NCBI GenBank assembly: GCA_035259385.1
Contig: DATFWL010000063.1
Location: 1 to 64,000 of the forward strand
Direction of reading: 5' to 3'
Source: QHWK01 sp035259385
Lineage (GTDB): Bacteria; Acidobacteriota; Vicinamibacteria; Vicinamibacterales; CAVVIG01
DNA length: 64,000 nucleotides
Shown: in pieces, positions 34,175 to 41,687 of the stretch
Layout: the number at the start of each line of letters is the position of its first letter
Numbering within the stretch: position 1 is the stretch's first letter
Position numbers and translations under genes: made by a program
Notes under the pieces: generated by a model
Databases searched by the model: none
Seen by the model: only the letters and a program-made list of their open reading frames with translations
What the model was told of the DNA's origin: nothing

Positions 34175-35232
34175 CGGGCGAGCTCGTGAGCGTTGGCGTG
34201 CCGGCGGAGGTCGGCAGTCGGTGTCAACTCGTGACGTTCGCAGCCAGCCGGGGAACGGTCAGCGGCGTGCTCCGCTGCGTTCATCAGCTGGCGGCACACG
34301 CTGGCGATCGCCTCCGCCGCGGTGCCGGTCTGTATCGGCATTTTTTGACGAAGATCGTCGACAGCGAAGTCGGAATGCACTTCTTTGCCGAGCGCGAGGC
34401 CGACATAGGCTGTCGAGGAAACCCGTGTGATCAGGACGGAACAGTTGGCGATCATCTCCTCGGTCGGACCGGTCACGTAGATTTCAGCAGTCGGAGCATG
34501 GCGCTTGATTTCACGCGTGGCGCGGGCCACGCGCTCGTTCGGATGCAGTTTGAAGATCAGGGCGCGGCCGTTGGCAATTCGAACGGCGTTCAGGATGAGC
34601 GCTTTGCGATCCTCGCGCCCGAACGTTTCGCGGATATCTGACGTGCAGACGAGCACGAAGTCCCGAAATGGAAACGAGTTGTCGAGGAACCGCCGGCAGT
34701 TGTCGAAGTTCGGAATGCCGGTCACCACAATCTTCTCGGGGTTGGCACCTTTCGACACGAACTGGCGGCGATAGCCCTCGCTCGCGACGCAGAACATCGT
34801 GTACTGATCGCTCAAGCCGGTGACCGCCGTTCCGGCGAGCCACCGCGGGAACCAGCGATGCTTCCGCCAGATGCGGTAGAAGAGGCCCTCGGGGTCGGTC
34901 ATGCCCTCCTGGACGAGGACGATTGGATAACGCCGGATGTTGCCCGGGACGAGCAGATCCGAGCACGTCACGACGAGGTCGTAGGGACCGTTGCGCCCGG
35001 CTTGATCGATGGCCAGGTCATGACGCTGAAGGTAATCGAGGGTCCGAGCCGAGAGCTTGAAGCCGAGGGGCGTCGCTTCCGTCAGCCGCAGGCGCTTCAG
35101 CGTCTCCGGATAGCCATCGTCGAAGTAGGTGCTGAAGAAACAATCGCACTCGAACAGCTGCTCCGCGATTTGGTGCATCTGCGTCGTCTGGTTGATCGAT
35201 CCGCAAATGAGCAGAACGCGTGGTCGTTTCAT
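34171..35232 (-). CDS. GT-B/CDP-glycerol-transferase-like protein of unknown function
   Basis: The ATG at 35232 gives 353 residues; the frame is open farther upstream but has no better start signal. It has two Rossmann-like halves: an N-terminal RVLLICGSINQTTQMHQIAEQL and a C-terminal RALIFKLHPNERVARATREI, followed by EIYVTGPTEEMIANCSVLITRVSSTAYVGLALGKEV. The latter resembles the nucleotide-sugar site of GT-B enzymes, polysialyltransferase-like or CDP-glycerol glycerophosphotransferases (HPNE, S.T...A...G). No exact family is claimed. Being the first gene of the operon, it could transfer the activated sugar. It overlaps the next gene by four bases. Confidence 0.65.
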   Translation of the reverse strand: MKRPRVLLICGSINQTTQMHQIAEQLFECDCFFSTYFDDGYPETLKRLRLTEATPLGFKLSARTLDYLQRHDLAIDQAGRNGPYDLVVTCSDLLVPGNIRRYPIVLVQEGMTDPEGLFYRIWRKHRWFPRWLAGTAVTGLSDQYTMFCVASEGYRRQFVSKGANPEKIVVTGIPNFDNCRRFLDNSFPFRDFVLVCTSDIRETFGREDRKALILNAVRIANGRALIFKLHPNERVARATREIKRHAPTAEIYVTGPTEEMIANCSVLITRVSSTAYVGLALGKEVHSDFAVDDLRQKMPIQTGTAAEAIASVCRQLMNAAEHAADRSPAGCERHELTPTADLRRHANAHELAR

Positions 35233-35400
35233 GTCGGGCGACCCGGCTCCCGTCCGCGATGAGATAACCGCTATGGATCGGTTCGTGTGCTCGGAAACTT
35301 CCGTCACACACTATGGAGCGTCGATGTCACTGCGACGCAACGCATCTGCAACGTTGGTCTAACTTGAGCGGGTTTTACGGGCGGGTCGATTCCGCCGTGG

Positions 35401-36624
35401 TCACGAAGGGCGACCCGTGGCCGCCAGCCGATCGCAGAGCTCGCGGACAGCACCGTGCCCGCCCGCGCGGGTGAGCGTGAGATCCGCGACACGCCGCACG
35501 TCCGGATGCGCGTCGGCGACTGCCACCCCGCATCCCACGAGACGCATGCAGTCGAGATCGTTGACGTCGTTGCCGACGTAAATCACGTCCGACGGCGCAA
35601 TGCCTCGCTCGTGCAGCAGGCGGCGGAGGCGGTCGGCCTTGTCAGCCACGCCCTGCTCGTACGGCAGCGCCAGCTTGCGACAGCGGGACCCGACGACCGG
35701 GTTCGTCTCCGTCGACAGCACCAACAGGTCGAGACCAAGGCCTCGCAGCATCGCGAGCCCGAGGCCATCGCTTCGATCGCAGGCCACCAGCTCGCTGCCC
35801 TGTTCGCCGACCCACACCCGGTTGTCGGTCATGACGCCGTCGAAATCGAACACGACGAGGCAAGGCGCCTCCGGGAAAGGACGACGGCGAGCGGGCTGGA
35901 CCAGTGGACGATCGAGGTCGCGGAGCAGCCATTCCGCCCGCCGCCAATCGGCCTCCGTGGCGATGTCGCAGGCATATGCCGAATCGAGGACGAGCGCCCG
36001 GATCCGGCTGCCGCTCATGGAAGGGTGGTCTCGGATGACCTTGGCGCGGATGGCGTCGACGTGTCCGGTTTGCCAGTGCGTCTGCGGCAGCTCCTGCCGC
36101 GGTCGGTTGTAGGCTTCCGCAGCTTCGGTGGCGAGCAGCGGTGTAAGGGTGCCGTCCCCCTGCAATCGCCACATCGTGTAAGGATTCTGTGTCGCTTGCA
36201 CGACGCTGCGCACGGAGTCGATCGTTTCGTCAGTCCGCAGCAGCTCGATCGCGGCGTCCACGCAGTCTGGCGGACGCAGTGGTGACGTCGGACGCAGCTG
36301 GACAACGATTTCGGGAATGCAGTCCGTATTCGCCTCCAGCCAGGCGAGCGCATGCTGAAAGACTGGCAGGTCTGGCGTGCTATCGCCGCCGAGCGCCGCC
36401 GGCCTCAGAAACGGGACGTCGGCTCCCCATGCACGCGCGACCTCGGCGACTTCCTCGTCGTCGGTCGACACGATGACGCGGTCGACCAGCCGCGCGGTTC
36501 TCGCCGCCTCGATGCTGTACGCGACGAGCGGCACTCCGCCCAGCGGCCTGATGTTCTTCCGCGGGATCGATTTGGAGCCGCCGCGCGCCGGCACGATGGC
36601 GATGGTGCCGGACACCGTCAGCAT
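35401..36624 (-). CDS. acylneuraminate cytidylyltransferase-HAD phosphatase fusion
   Basis: A 407-residue two-domain protein. Residues 5-235 are a NeuA-type CMP-sugar synthetase: IAIVPARGGSKSIPRKNIRPLGG, VIVSTDDEEVAEVA, VVQLRPTSPLR, and YNRPRQELP. Residues 254-400 are a KdsC-type HAD phosphatase: VVFDFDGVMTDNRV (Asp260 and Asp262), VLSTETNPVV, and DVIYVGNDVNDLDCMRLVGCGVAVADA. In sialic- and legionaminic-acid pathways the phosphatase removes the phosphate left after NeuB-type condensation, and the synthetase then makes the CMP sugar. The gene overlaps the stop of arsC by seven bases, so it may share the arsenic operon transcript. Confidence 0.9.
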   Translation of the reverse strand: MLTVSGTIAIVPARGGSKSIPRKNIRPLGGVPLVAYSIEAARTARLVDRVIVSTDDEEVAEVARAWGADVPFLRPAALGGDSTPDLPVFQHALAWLEANTDCIPEIVVQLRPTSPLRPPDCVDAAIELLRTDETIDSVRSVVQATQNPYTMWRLQGDGTLTPLLATEAAEAYNRPRQELPQTHWQTGHVDAIRAKVIRDHPSMSGSRIRALVLDSAYACDIATEADWRRAEWLLRDLDRPLVQPARRRPFPEAPCLVVFDFDGVMTDNRVWVGEQGSELVACDRSDGLGLAMLRGLGLDLLVLSTETNPVVGSRCRKLALPYEQGVADKADRLRRLLHERGIAPSDVIYVGNDVNDLDCMRLVGCGVAVADAHPDVRRVADLTLTRAGGHGAVRELCDRLAATGRPS

Positions 36625-37031
36625 GTGACACGTTCGAGCAACGCGCGAACACGGTCGCGAATCGCATCACGGATTTCGCGTACCTTTTCGATCGGTTTTC
36701 CATTCGGATCTTCCAGCGGCCAGTCGTGGCGCTCCGCGCCTGGAACGTGGGGACACTGATCGCCGCAGCCCATCGTCACCAGCACGTGTGCCCGCCCGGC
36801 GACTTCCGGCGTCAATCGCGTGGTCGGTGCGCCGGCGAGATCGACGCCGACTTCGCGCATCGCGGCCACGACTTCCGGGTGCACGTGAGGCCCGGGATCG
36901 GTGCCGGCCGAGATCGCAAACGCCGTCGCAGGGTCTGCGAGCCGATTGAACCACGCGGCAGCCATCTGTGAGCGGCCGGCGTTGTGCACGCAGGCAAACA
37001 AGACGATCGTCACGTTGTTTTTCGACCGCAC
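36618..37031 (-). CDS. arsC: arsenate reductase, thioredoxin-coupled (LMW-PTP fold)
   Basis: A GTG-started 137-residue protein. The low-molecular-weight phosphatase P-loop CVHNAGRS begins at Cys14, and the further redox cysteines Cys89 and Cys93 lie in TMGCGDQCPH, followed by DWPLEDPNG with the general acid. This three-Cys layout is that of the Staphylococcus pI258-type ArsC, which reduces arsenate to arsenite with thioredoxin. It lies one base after the arsN2-like gene and overlaps the NeuA-HAD fusion at its 3' end. It is part of the arsR-arsN2-arsC unit. Confidence 0.93.
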   Translation of the reverse strand: MRSKNNVTIVLFACVHNAGRSQMAAAWFNRLADPATAFAISAGTDPGPHVHPEVVAAMREVGVDLAGAPTTRLTPEVAGRAHVLVTMGCGDQCPHVPGAERHDWPLEDPNGKPIEKVREIRDAIRDRVRALLERVTC

Positions 37032-37032
37032 G

Positions 37033-37464
37033 CTATGCCAGCCGTTTTCGCATCACGACCACTGACGCCGGACACGCCGAATGGAACTCGACCGACGCCT
37101 GCACCGACAGGGGAACGTCATCGCGCGAGATTCGTTCGAATCCAAGCTTCGGAAAGAAGTGCTCTGCGGCTGTGGTCAGCAGGAATGCCGTCCGCGAACC
37201 TCTGGCTCTGGCGATGCTCAGAGCGGCCTCGGCCAACTGATGGCCAACACCCTGACCGCGCGCATCGGCACCGACGACGACCGATCGCAGCAGCGCGCCC
37301 TCTGCATATAGTTCGACGGCGGCTGTTCCGACGACGTCCCTGCCGTCTTTCGCGACAACCATGGTGCTGACGTGCTCGTCGACGCCGGCGAGCGGAAGAC
37401 GCTCTGTCTCGAGCAGCCTGCGGACGGCCGGAAGATCCGACTCTGCTGCGGCCCGAATCACCAT
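37033..37464 (-). CDS. arsN2: ArsN2-like GNAT acetyltransferase
   Basis: The ATG at 37464 follows GAGG and gives 143 residues. It is a compact GNAT fold with VIRAAAESDLPAVRRLLETERLPLAGV and the acetyl-CoA loop VVGADARGQGVGHQLAEAAL, followed by LLTTAAEHFFPKLGFERISRDDVP. The LTTTA.EFF...GF pattern and the place between arsR and arsC match ArsN2 proteins, which N-acetylate the antibiotic arsinothricin and give resistance. Activity towards arsinothricin is inferred from context and motifs. Confidence 0.82.
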   Translation of the reverse strand: MVIRAAAESDLPAVRRLLETERLPLAGVDEHVSTMVVAKDGRDVVGTAAVELYAEGALLRSVVVGADARGQGVGHQLAEAALSIARARGSRTAFLLTTAAEHFFPKLGFERISRDDVPLSVQASVEFHSACPASVVVMRKRLA

Positions 37465-37471
37465 GATCGCC

Positions 37472-37882
37472 TCAGGACCGTGGTGCACAGCACGAGCCGC
37501 CGGTCGGCGTGCTCATGACATACAACTGTCCGAACGTCCGTTGAAAATGCTTCCGGTCTTCAGCTGTCGTCGGAACACCGGTCAGCGCCTCGATCGCCGC
37601 GCTCAGCACCGCCTGGACAGCGGGATCGAGTGAGCGCGCGACCTGGTAGTGCATCCACACGCCGTCTCGGCGCACGTCGACCAATCCGGAGCGTCGCAGA
37701 TACGCGAGATGACGCGACACGGTCGGCTGCGGCAAGTCGAGGCTGTCGTGAATGTGGCACACGCAGACCTCGTTCTTGCCGAGCAACGCCAGGATCCGGA
37801 GCCGGGTCTTGTCGGACAGCGCCTTGAAGACCGACTCGAGCTGGCCGATCGCCGGCTGGCGCTTGGTCGCGGCACGCCTCAT
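37472..37882 (-). CDS. arsR: ArsR-family arsenic-responsive repressor
   Basis: A 136-residue winged-helix repressor. The metalloid-sensing motif is NEVCVCHIHDSLDLPQPTVSRHLAYLRRSGLV, with Cys40 and Cys42 corresponding to the ELCVCDL site of the E. coli-type As(III) sensor, overlapping the DNA-recognition helix. The wing is VDVRRDGVWMHYQV. A vicinal Cys pair near the C-terminus (SCCAPRS) may be the third ligand or an extra site, as in other ArsR subtypes. It is divergent from arsM, with two palindromic sites between them, and heads the arsN2-arsC unit. Confidence 0.93.
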   Translation of the reverse strand: MRRAATKRQPAIGQLESVFKALSDKTRLRILALLGKNEVCVCHIHDSLDLPQPTVSRHLAYLRRSGLVDVRRDGVWMHYQVARSLDPAVQAVLSAAIEALTGVPTTAEDRKHFQRTFGQLYVMSTPTGGSCCAPRS

Positions 37883-37902
37883 ATATTCGCATTGACAAAT
37901 AT
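37883..37902. promoter_or_regulatory. ArsR operator site 1 (imperfect)
   Basis: ATATTCG CATTGA CAAATAT: two 7-base arms with one mismatch around a 6-base centre. It repeats site 2 at a distance of 33 bases and is strongly AT-rich in a GC-rich region. It lies directly before the arsR start and overlaps the -35 of the arsM promoter. Confidence 0.75.
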
Positions 37903-37920
37903 ATCACGCCTTCATATATT
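37892..37920 (+). promoter_or_regulatory. sigma70-type promoter for arsM
   Basis: TTGACA at 37892-37897 and TATATT at 37915-37920 are separated by exactly 17 bases. Both hexamers lie within the two ArsR sites, so bound ArsR would cover the promoter. The expected transcript would start about 25 bases before the arsM ATG. Confidence 0.75.
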
Positions 37921-37935
37921 CGCATCGACGAATAT
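37916..37935. promoter_or_regulatory. ArsR operator site 2 (perfect palindrome)
   Basis: ATATTCG CATCGA CGAATAT is a perfect 7-base inverted repeat around a 6-base centre, the classic shape of an ArsR/SmtB operator. It overlaps the -10 of the arsM promoter. Confidence 0.8.
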
Positions 37936-37953
37936 CGAAAGGACACCATCGCC

Positions 37954-38820
37954 ATGAGCACCGTCAGAGCAGCGGTTCAGGAGAAGTACGGGCAGGCCGC
38001 TCGGCAGGTTCGCAGCGGTCGGAGCGGATGTGCGTGCTGCGGCAGCGCCGATCCCATCACCTCGAATCTCTACGACGAGACAGAGGCCGCGGCGATCCCC
38101 GTCGAAGCCGTGCTGGCCTCTTTTGGCTGCGGAAACCCGACGGCTCTCGCTGAGCTGACGCCTGGCGAAGTCGTCCTGGATTTGGGCTCTGGCGGCGGGA
38201 TCGACGTACTCCTGTCTGCGCAGCGGGTCGGACCTGCCGGCAAGGCATACGGCCTCGACATGACGGACGACATGCTGATCCTGGCGCGCGAGAACCAGCA
38301 GAAGGCTGGATTGACCAACGTCGAGTTCTTGAAGGGCGAGATCGAACACATCCCACTACCCGACAACTCGGTCGACGTGATCATTTCGAACTGCGTGATC
38401 AACCTGTCCGCCGACAAGGATCGGGTCATGGCAGAGGCGTTCCGCGTCCTCAAGCCAGGCGGTCGTTTGGCTGTGTCCGACGTCGTGGTGCGTGGAGACA
38501 ACATTCCCGACGCCGTTCGCCGCAGCATGAAGCTCTGGGTCGGCTGCGTCGCGGGCGCGCTCGAGGAACGCGAGTACCGCGAGAAACTCAGACGCGCCGG
38601 ATTCGAGAAGATCGACGTCGAGCCGACGAGAATCTACCGAACGGATGACATGAGACAGTCCCTCGACGAAGCTGGACTGTCTGACGAATCGACGCTCGCG
38701 CAGATCGACGGCCGCGTCATGAGTGCCTTTGTCCGCGCGCAGAAACCCATCCCTCAGGCTTTCGCAAAGGCGAGCAGGTCTTTCGTCAGCCGTTCCATGT
38801 GTGTCACAAACAATCCATGA
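37954..38820 (+). CDS. arsM: arsenite S-adenosylmethionine methyltransferase
   Basis: AAAGGA lies ten bases before the ATG. The 288-residue product has the ArsM layout: an N-terminal Cys cluster (Cys26, Cys28, Cys29), SFGCGNPTALAEL with Cys59, the SAM-binding VVLDLGSGGGIDVLLSAQ, then ISNCVINLSADKDRV with Cys147 and a WVGCVAGAL with Cys198. The last cysteines correspond to the As(III)-binding residues of characterised ArsM. It methylates arsenite to volatile or soluble methylarsenicals. The 3' end overlaps the convergent hydrolase gene by 67 bases, so its last residues may be non-conserved. Expression is ArsR-controlled. Confidence 0.94.
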   Translation: MSTVRAAVQEKYGQAARQVRSGRSGCACCGSADPITSNLYDETEAAAIPVEAVLASFGCGNPTALAELTPGEVVLDLGSGGGIDVLLSAQRVGPAGKAYGLDMTDDMLILARENQQKAGLTNVEFLKGEIEHIPLPDNSVDVIISNCVINLSADKDRVMAEAFRVLKPGGRLAVSDVVVRGDNIPDAVRRSMKLWVGCVAGALEEREYREKLRRAGFEKIDVEPTRIYRTDDMRQSLDEAGLSDESTLAQIDGRVMSAFVRAQKPIPQAFAKASRSFVSRSMCVTNNP

Positions 38821-39680
38821 GGCGCGCCCTCGTAGACTTCGAGCCTCGCGCCAGGAATCAACCTCGCGGTCGGGCGTCCAGTCGCGTCCAGCGGCGCCGA
38901 CACGTCGTTGTCGCCATGGATGAGGAGCGTCGGGACGGCGATCTTCGGCAGCTCTGCGCGAAAGTCGGTGGACGTCGCGCTGCGGTTGCACTCGATCAGC
39001 GCCTTCATCGACGTCCGCAGCATCATGCCTCTGACCCATTCCTGCATCGGCCGTGACGTCTCGGGAGCGAAGAATGGCGCGCGGTTCTCTTCCATCCAGT
39101 TCGGATAGTCGCGGAGGAGGATCTGTCGCCGGAAGACGTCGGCGTGCTCCGGCGGGATGCCGGCGGGGTTGTCCGGCATCCGCATGCGGACCGGCGTCGC
39201 ATCGGTCGCGACAAAGACGATTCGCGCGATCCGGCGCGCCGAGTGCCGCGTCATGTATCGAACCATCTCACCACCGGCCATCGACATGCCGACGAGCGTG
39301 ACCTGTTGCACGTCGAGCGCGTCGAGTACCGCGGCGAGATCGTCGGCGAGGGTGTCGTAGTCGTACCCGGTGCCCGCATGACTCGAGCGTCCATGGCCGC
39401 GGCGGTCGTAGGCGATGCAGCGCAGGCCCTGTTCCGACAGCGGCACCATCTGGTAGTCCCACATATCGGACGGAAGCGCCCACGCTGCGAGGAACACGAC
39501 TGGTGGACCCGATCCCCAGTCCTTGAAAAACAGCTGCTGACGGTCACGTGTTTCGATGAACGGGCCGCGCGTCGCAATCGCAGACGGACCGGGTTGAGCG
39601 GTCTCCGCCTGAGCCGCGTCTGCGATCAGGGCCGCTCCGGCAACGCCGATCGTGGACTTCAGGATGTCTCGTCTGTTCAT
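38754..39680 (-). CDS. Tat-exported alpha/beta hydrolase (haloperoxidase-like)
   Basis: GGAGG precedes the ATG at 39680; 308 residues. A Tat-type signal starts MNRRDILKST and ends near AQA-E. The fold and catalytic triad are those of non-haem chloroperoxidase/esterase-like alpha/beta hydrolases: oxyanion region VVFLAAWALPS, CIAYDRRGHGRSS, nucleophile Ser in LVGMSMAGGEM, acid Asp in LLIHGDNDVSAP, and His in YEGAPHGLFVTH. The substrate is unknown. Its 3' end overlaps that of arsM on the other strand. Confidence 0.88.
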   Translation of the reverse strand: MNRRDILKSTIGVAGAALIADAAQAETAQPGPSAIATRGPFIETRDRQQLFFKDWGSGPPVVFLAAWALPSDMWDYQMVPLSEQGLRCIAYDRRGHGRSSHAGTGYDYDTLADDLAAVLDALDVQQVTLVGMSMAGGEMVRYMTRHSARRIARIVFVATDATPVRMRMPDNPAGIPPEHADVFRRQILLRDYPNWMEENRAPFFAPETSRPMQEWVRGMMLRTSMKALIECNRSATSTDFRAELPKIAVPTLLIHGDNDVSAPLDATGRPTARLIPGARLEVYEGAPHGLFVTHMERLTKDLLAFAKA

Positions 39681-39826
39681 GCTGCCTCCTGCGTCGCTGT
39701 CCGACGTCAGGATCGGTCGGAGTGAACCAGACGGCAATTACCTGAGATGTAATGAACCGATCCGCCACGTCCAGGTATCAGCAGCCATCCCCTCGTGTCT
39801 GCGCTGACGGCGTGAATGCGGTTCGG

Positions 39827-40369
39827 TCAGGTCATGCTCGTACCTGCATGGCCTTTCAAGATCCGCACGATCGCAACTATCGTGTTCCAATTTCGAGTCG
39901 TCGCTGGCGCGCCGTACAGTTTGTCGATCCGGCCAAGATAGCCAATCGTTTTCATGTGACGACGGTACATCCCGAACACGAATCGTCCGTCTGTCGCGAT
40001 CAACCGGACCAGCCACTTCCCCTCTGGCGGAAAGGTGACGGGAAGCGACACCCGGACGCCACCGGCTTTCGACAGGATGCTCACGAATCGAACAACGTCC
40101 GAGCCGGACGGCTCAGCGGCAAAGGGATTTTCTGTCGCCAGGCGCAGAACATCGCGGCCATCGCACATCACGACTTCGGCGTCGAATGGCAGTTTCCGCA
40201 GCAATGCAGTGCGGAACTTTGCCCGGGATCCGGGTTTGCGAACGACGAACGTGCCCGCAGCCCCCACATTGACGACCTCATAGGCACTCATGTCTCGTGC
40301 GAGGATGCTGGGGCGAAACCTCCGGTGTCCGCCAACATTGATCCCCCGGAGGAAAACAACGAGGGCCAT
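39827..40369 (-). CDS. DUF1697 domain protein
   Basis: A 180-residue cytoplasmic protein beginning VVFLRGINVGGHRR, the hallmark opening of DUF1697, followed by EVVNVGAAGTFVVRK (family: Y..SGNVVF) and a central VVMCDGRDVLRLATENPFA. The final segment IGYLGRIDKLYGAPATTRNWNTIVAIV, with TRNWNT, is diagnostic. The biochemical function of the family is not known. It stands alone between the hydrolase and an AraC regulator. Confidence 0.88.
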   Translation of the reverse strand: MALVVFLRGINVGGHRRFRPSILARDMSAYEVVNVGAAGTFVVRKPGSRAKFRTALLRKLPFDAEVVMCDGRDVLRLATENPFAAEPSGSDVVRFVSILSKAGGVRVSLPVTFPPEGKWLVRLIATDGRFVFGMYRRHMKTIGYLGRIDKLYGAPATTRNWNTIVAIVRILKGHAGTSMT

Positions 40370-40674
40370 ATTCGAGCGATTATCGACAAAGAGGCTGACA
40401 GGCCGCGATGAAAATCAGACCGGCCCGTCGGCGACGAGGCGAACTTGCCGGCCAAAATCTGCGGCGAACCGGCCCGGGAAGACATCCTCTCCGATGTCTA
40501 TCGCGTCGACGACCGCGACGTCGCGACACGTGTCGCGGGATTTCAATGGGACTCACCATATAGTTGAGAACGTGATACGTGCTCGCATCTTCTGCGTCAT
40601 CTCGACGATCGCGACGTCAGTGGTCTTCCGGCGTCGAGCCGCGCCCGGAACGCGGGTCGCTGGATGTGTCTGAG
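40370..40674. other. intergenic region upstream of the AraC-type gene
   Basis: About 305 bases between the DUF1697 gene and the AraC-type gene, in divergent orientation. An AT-rich patch near 40545-40580 may contain promoters. No small gene with a ribosome-binding site or strong repeat was seen. Confidence 0.35.
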
Positions 40675-41496
40675 ATGACGGCTCGATCGCTCCTGACGAC
40701 GCAACTCGTCGCGATCAGAGATGTCCAGTGCGAAGGGCGCTGCCGGCATCACAGCGATGAGGAATGCACGAGGGCGACGCATCTGGTGTTCCCGTACCGC
40801 GGCCTTTACGTCCGCCATCTTGGGGGAGACGACGCGGTCGCCGAGGCGAACCAGCTACTCTTCTTCAACGCCGACGAGGGCTACCGGGTGAGCCATCCAG
40901 TGCCGGGCGGCGATGCCAGCCTGGATCTCGTTTTGAGCGAGCCGATCCTCGATGAACTGGCGCCCTCGAGTCTGCTGCGTGAGGGTGGCGGCGTCGCGTT
41001 TCGACAGCAACGGTTGCGCGTCGATCCGAGAGCGCAGGCCCTTGCGGCGCTGCTTCGGCACACTCTCCGCACGAACGTCGCCGAACCGCTGGAGGCGGAG
41101 AGTCTGGCCCTGACGCTGGCGAGACGCGCATTGGGTCCGCGCTCGGTGCGTACGACCGCCGCAAGTGCCGTACGGCAACGGCTCGTGAATCGAACCAAGG
41201 TTGTATTGGCGAGCGATCTGACCCGTCGCTGGACGCTGGCCGAAATCGCTGTCGAAGTCGGCCATTCACCCGTATACCTCACGCAGCTCTTTCAGCAGGT
41301 CGAAGGCGTGCCGCTGTATCGCTACCAGATGCAGCTTCGACTGGCTCGATCGCTCGAATTGCTCTCGCAGTATGACGACCTCACCTCGTTGAGCCTCGAT
41401 CTCGGCTTTTACAGCCACAGTCATTTCAGTACTGCGTTCAAGCAGGCCTACGGCCGCTCGCCTTCGGCGTTCAGGCTGGCAGCACTTCACCGATAG
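40675..41496 (+). CDS. AraC-family transcriptional regulator
   Basis: A start at 40675 gives 273 residues. The N-terminal part is a cupin-like sensor (THLVFPYRGLYVRHLGGDDAVAEANQLLFFNADEGYRVSHPVPGG), of the type that senses small molecules. The C-terminal AraC double helix-turn-helix covers about 175-270: RRWTLAEIAVEVGHSPVYLTQLFQQVEGVPLYRYQMQLRL, then LSLDLGFYSHSHFSTAFKQAYGRSPSAFR. The PEP-mutase-family gene follows 190 bases downstream on the same strand and may be its target. Confidence 0.88.
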   Translation: MTARSLLTTQLVAIRDVQCEGRCRHHSDEECTRATHLVFPYRGLYVRHLGGDDAVAEANQLLFFNADEGYRVSHPVPGGDASLDLVLSEPILDELAPSSLLREGGGVAFRQQRLRVDPRAQALAALLRHTLRTNVAEPLEAESLALTLARRALGPRSVRTTAASAVRQRLVNRTKVVLASDLTRRWTLAEIAVEVGHSPVYLTQLFQQVEGVPLYRYQMQLRLARSLELLSQYDDLTSLSLDLGFYSHSHFSTAFKQAYGRSPSAFRLAALHR

Positions 41497-41687
41497 TCTC
41501 GGTCGCGGCCGGCAGGGCGGTTCCGTTCGCGGCCACCCGCGAGCGAGCTAATTATGCAATCTGCTCTAAAGATCTTGGAAGCGACGGTTCATCCGTGCGT
41601 GGTTTACTGCGTACGTTCGAGCGTGAACGTCATCAACCGACGACGTTCGCAGGCCATGACCCGACAGGCGATTGCGGAGGAAGCATC

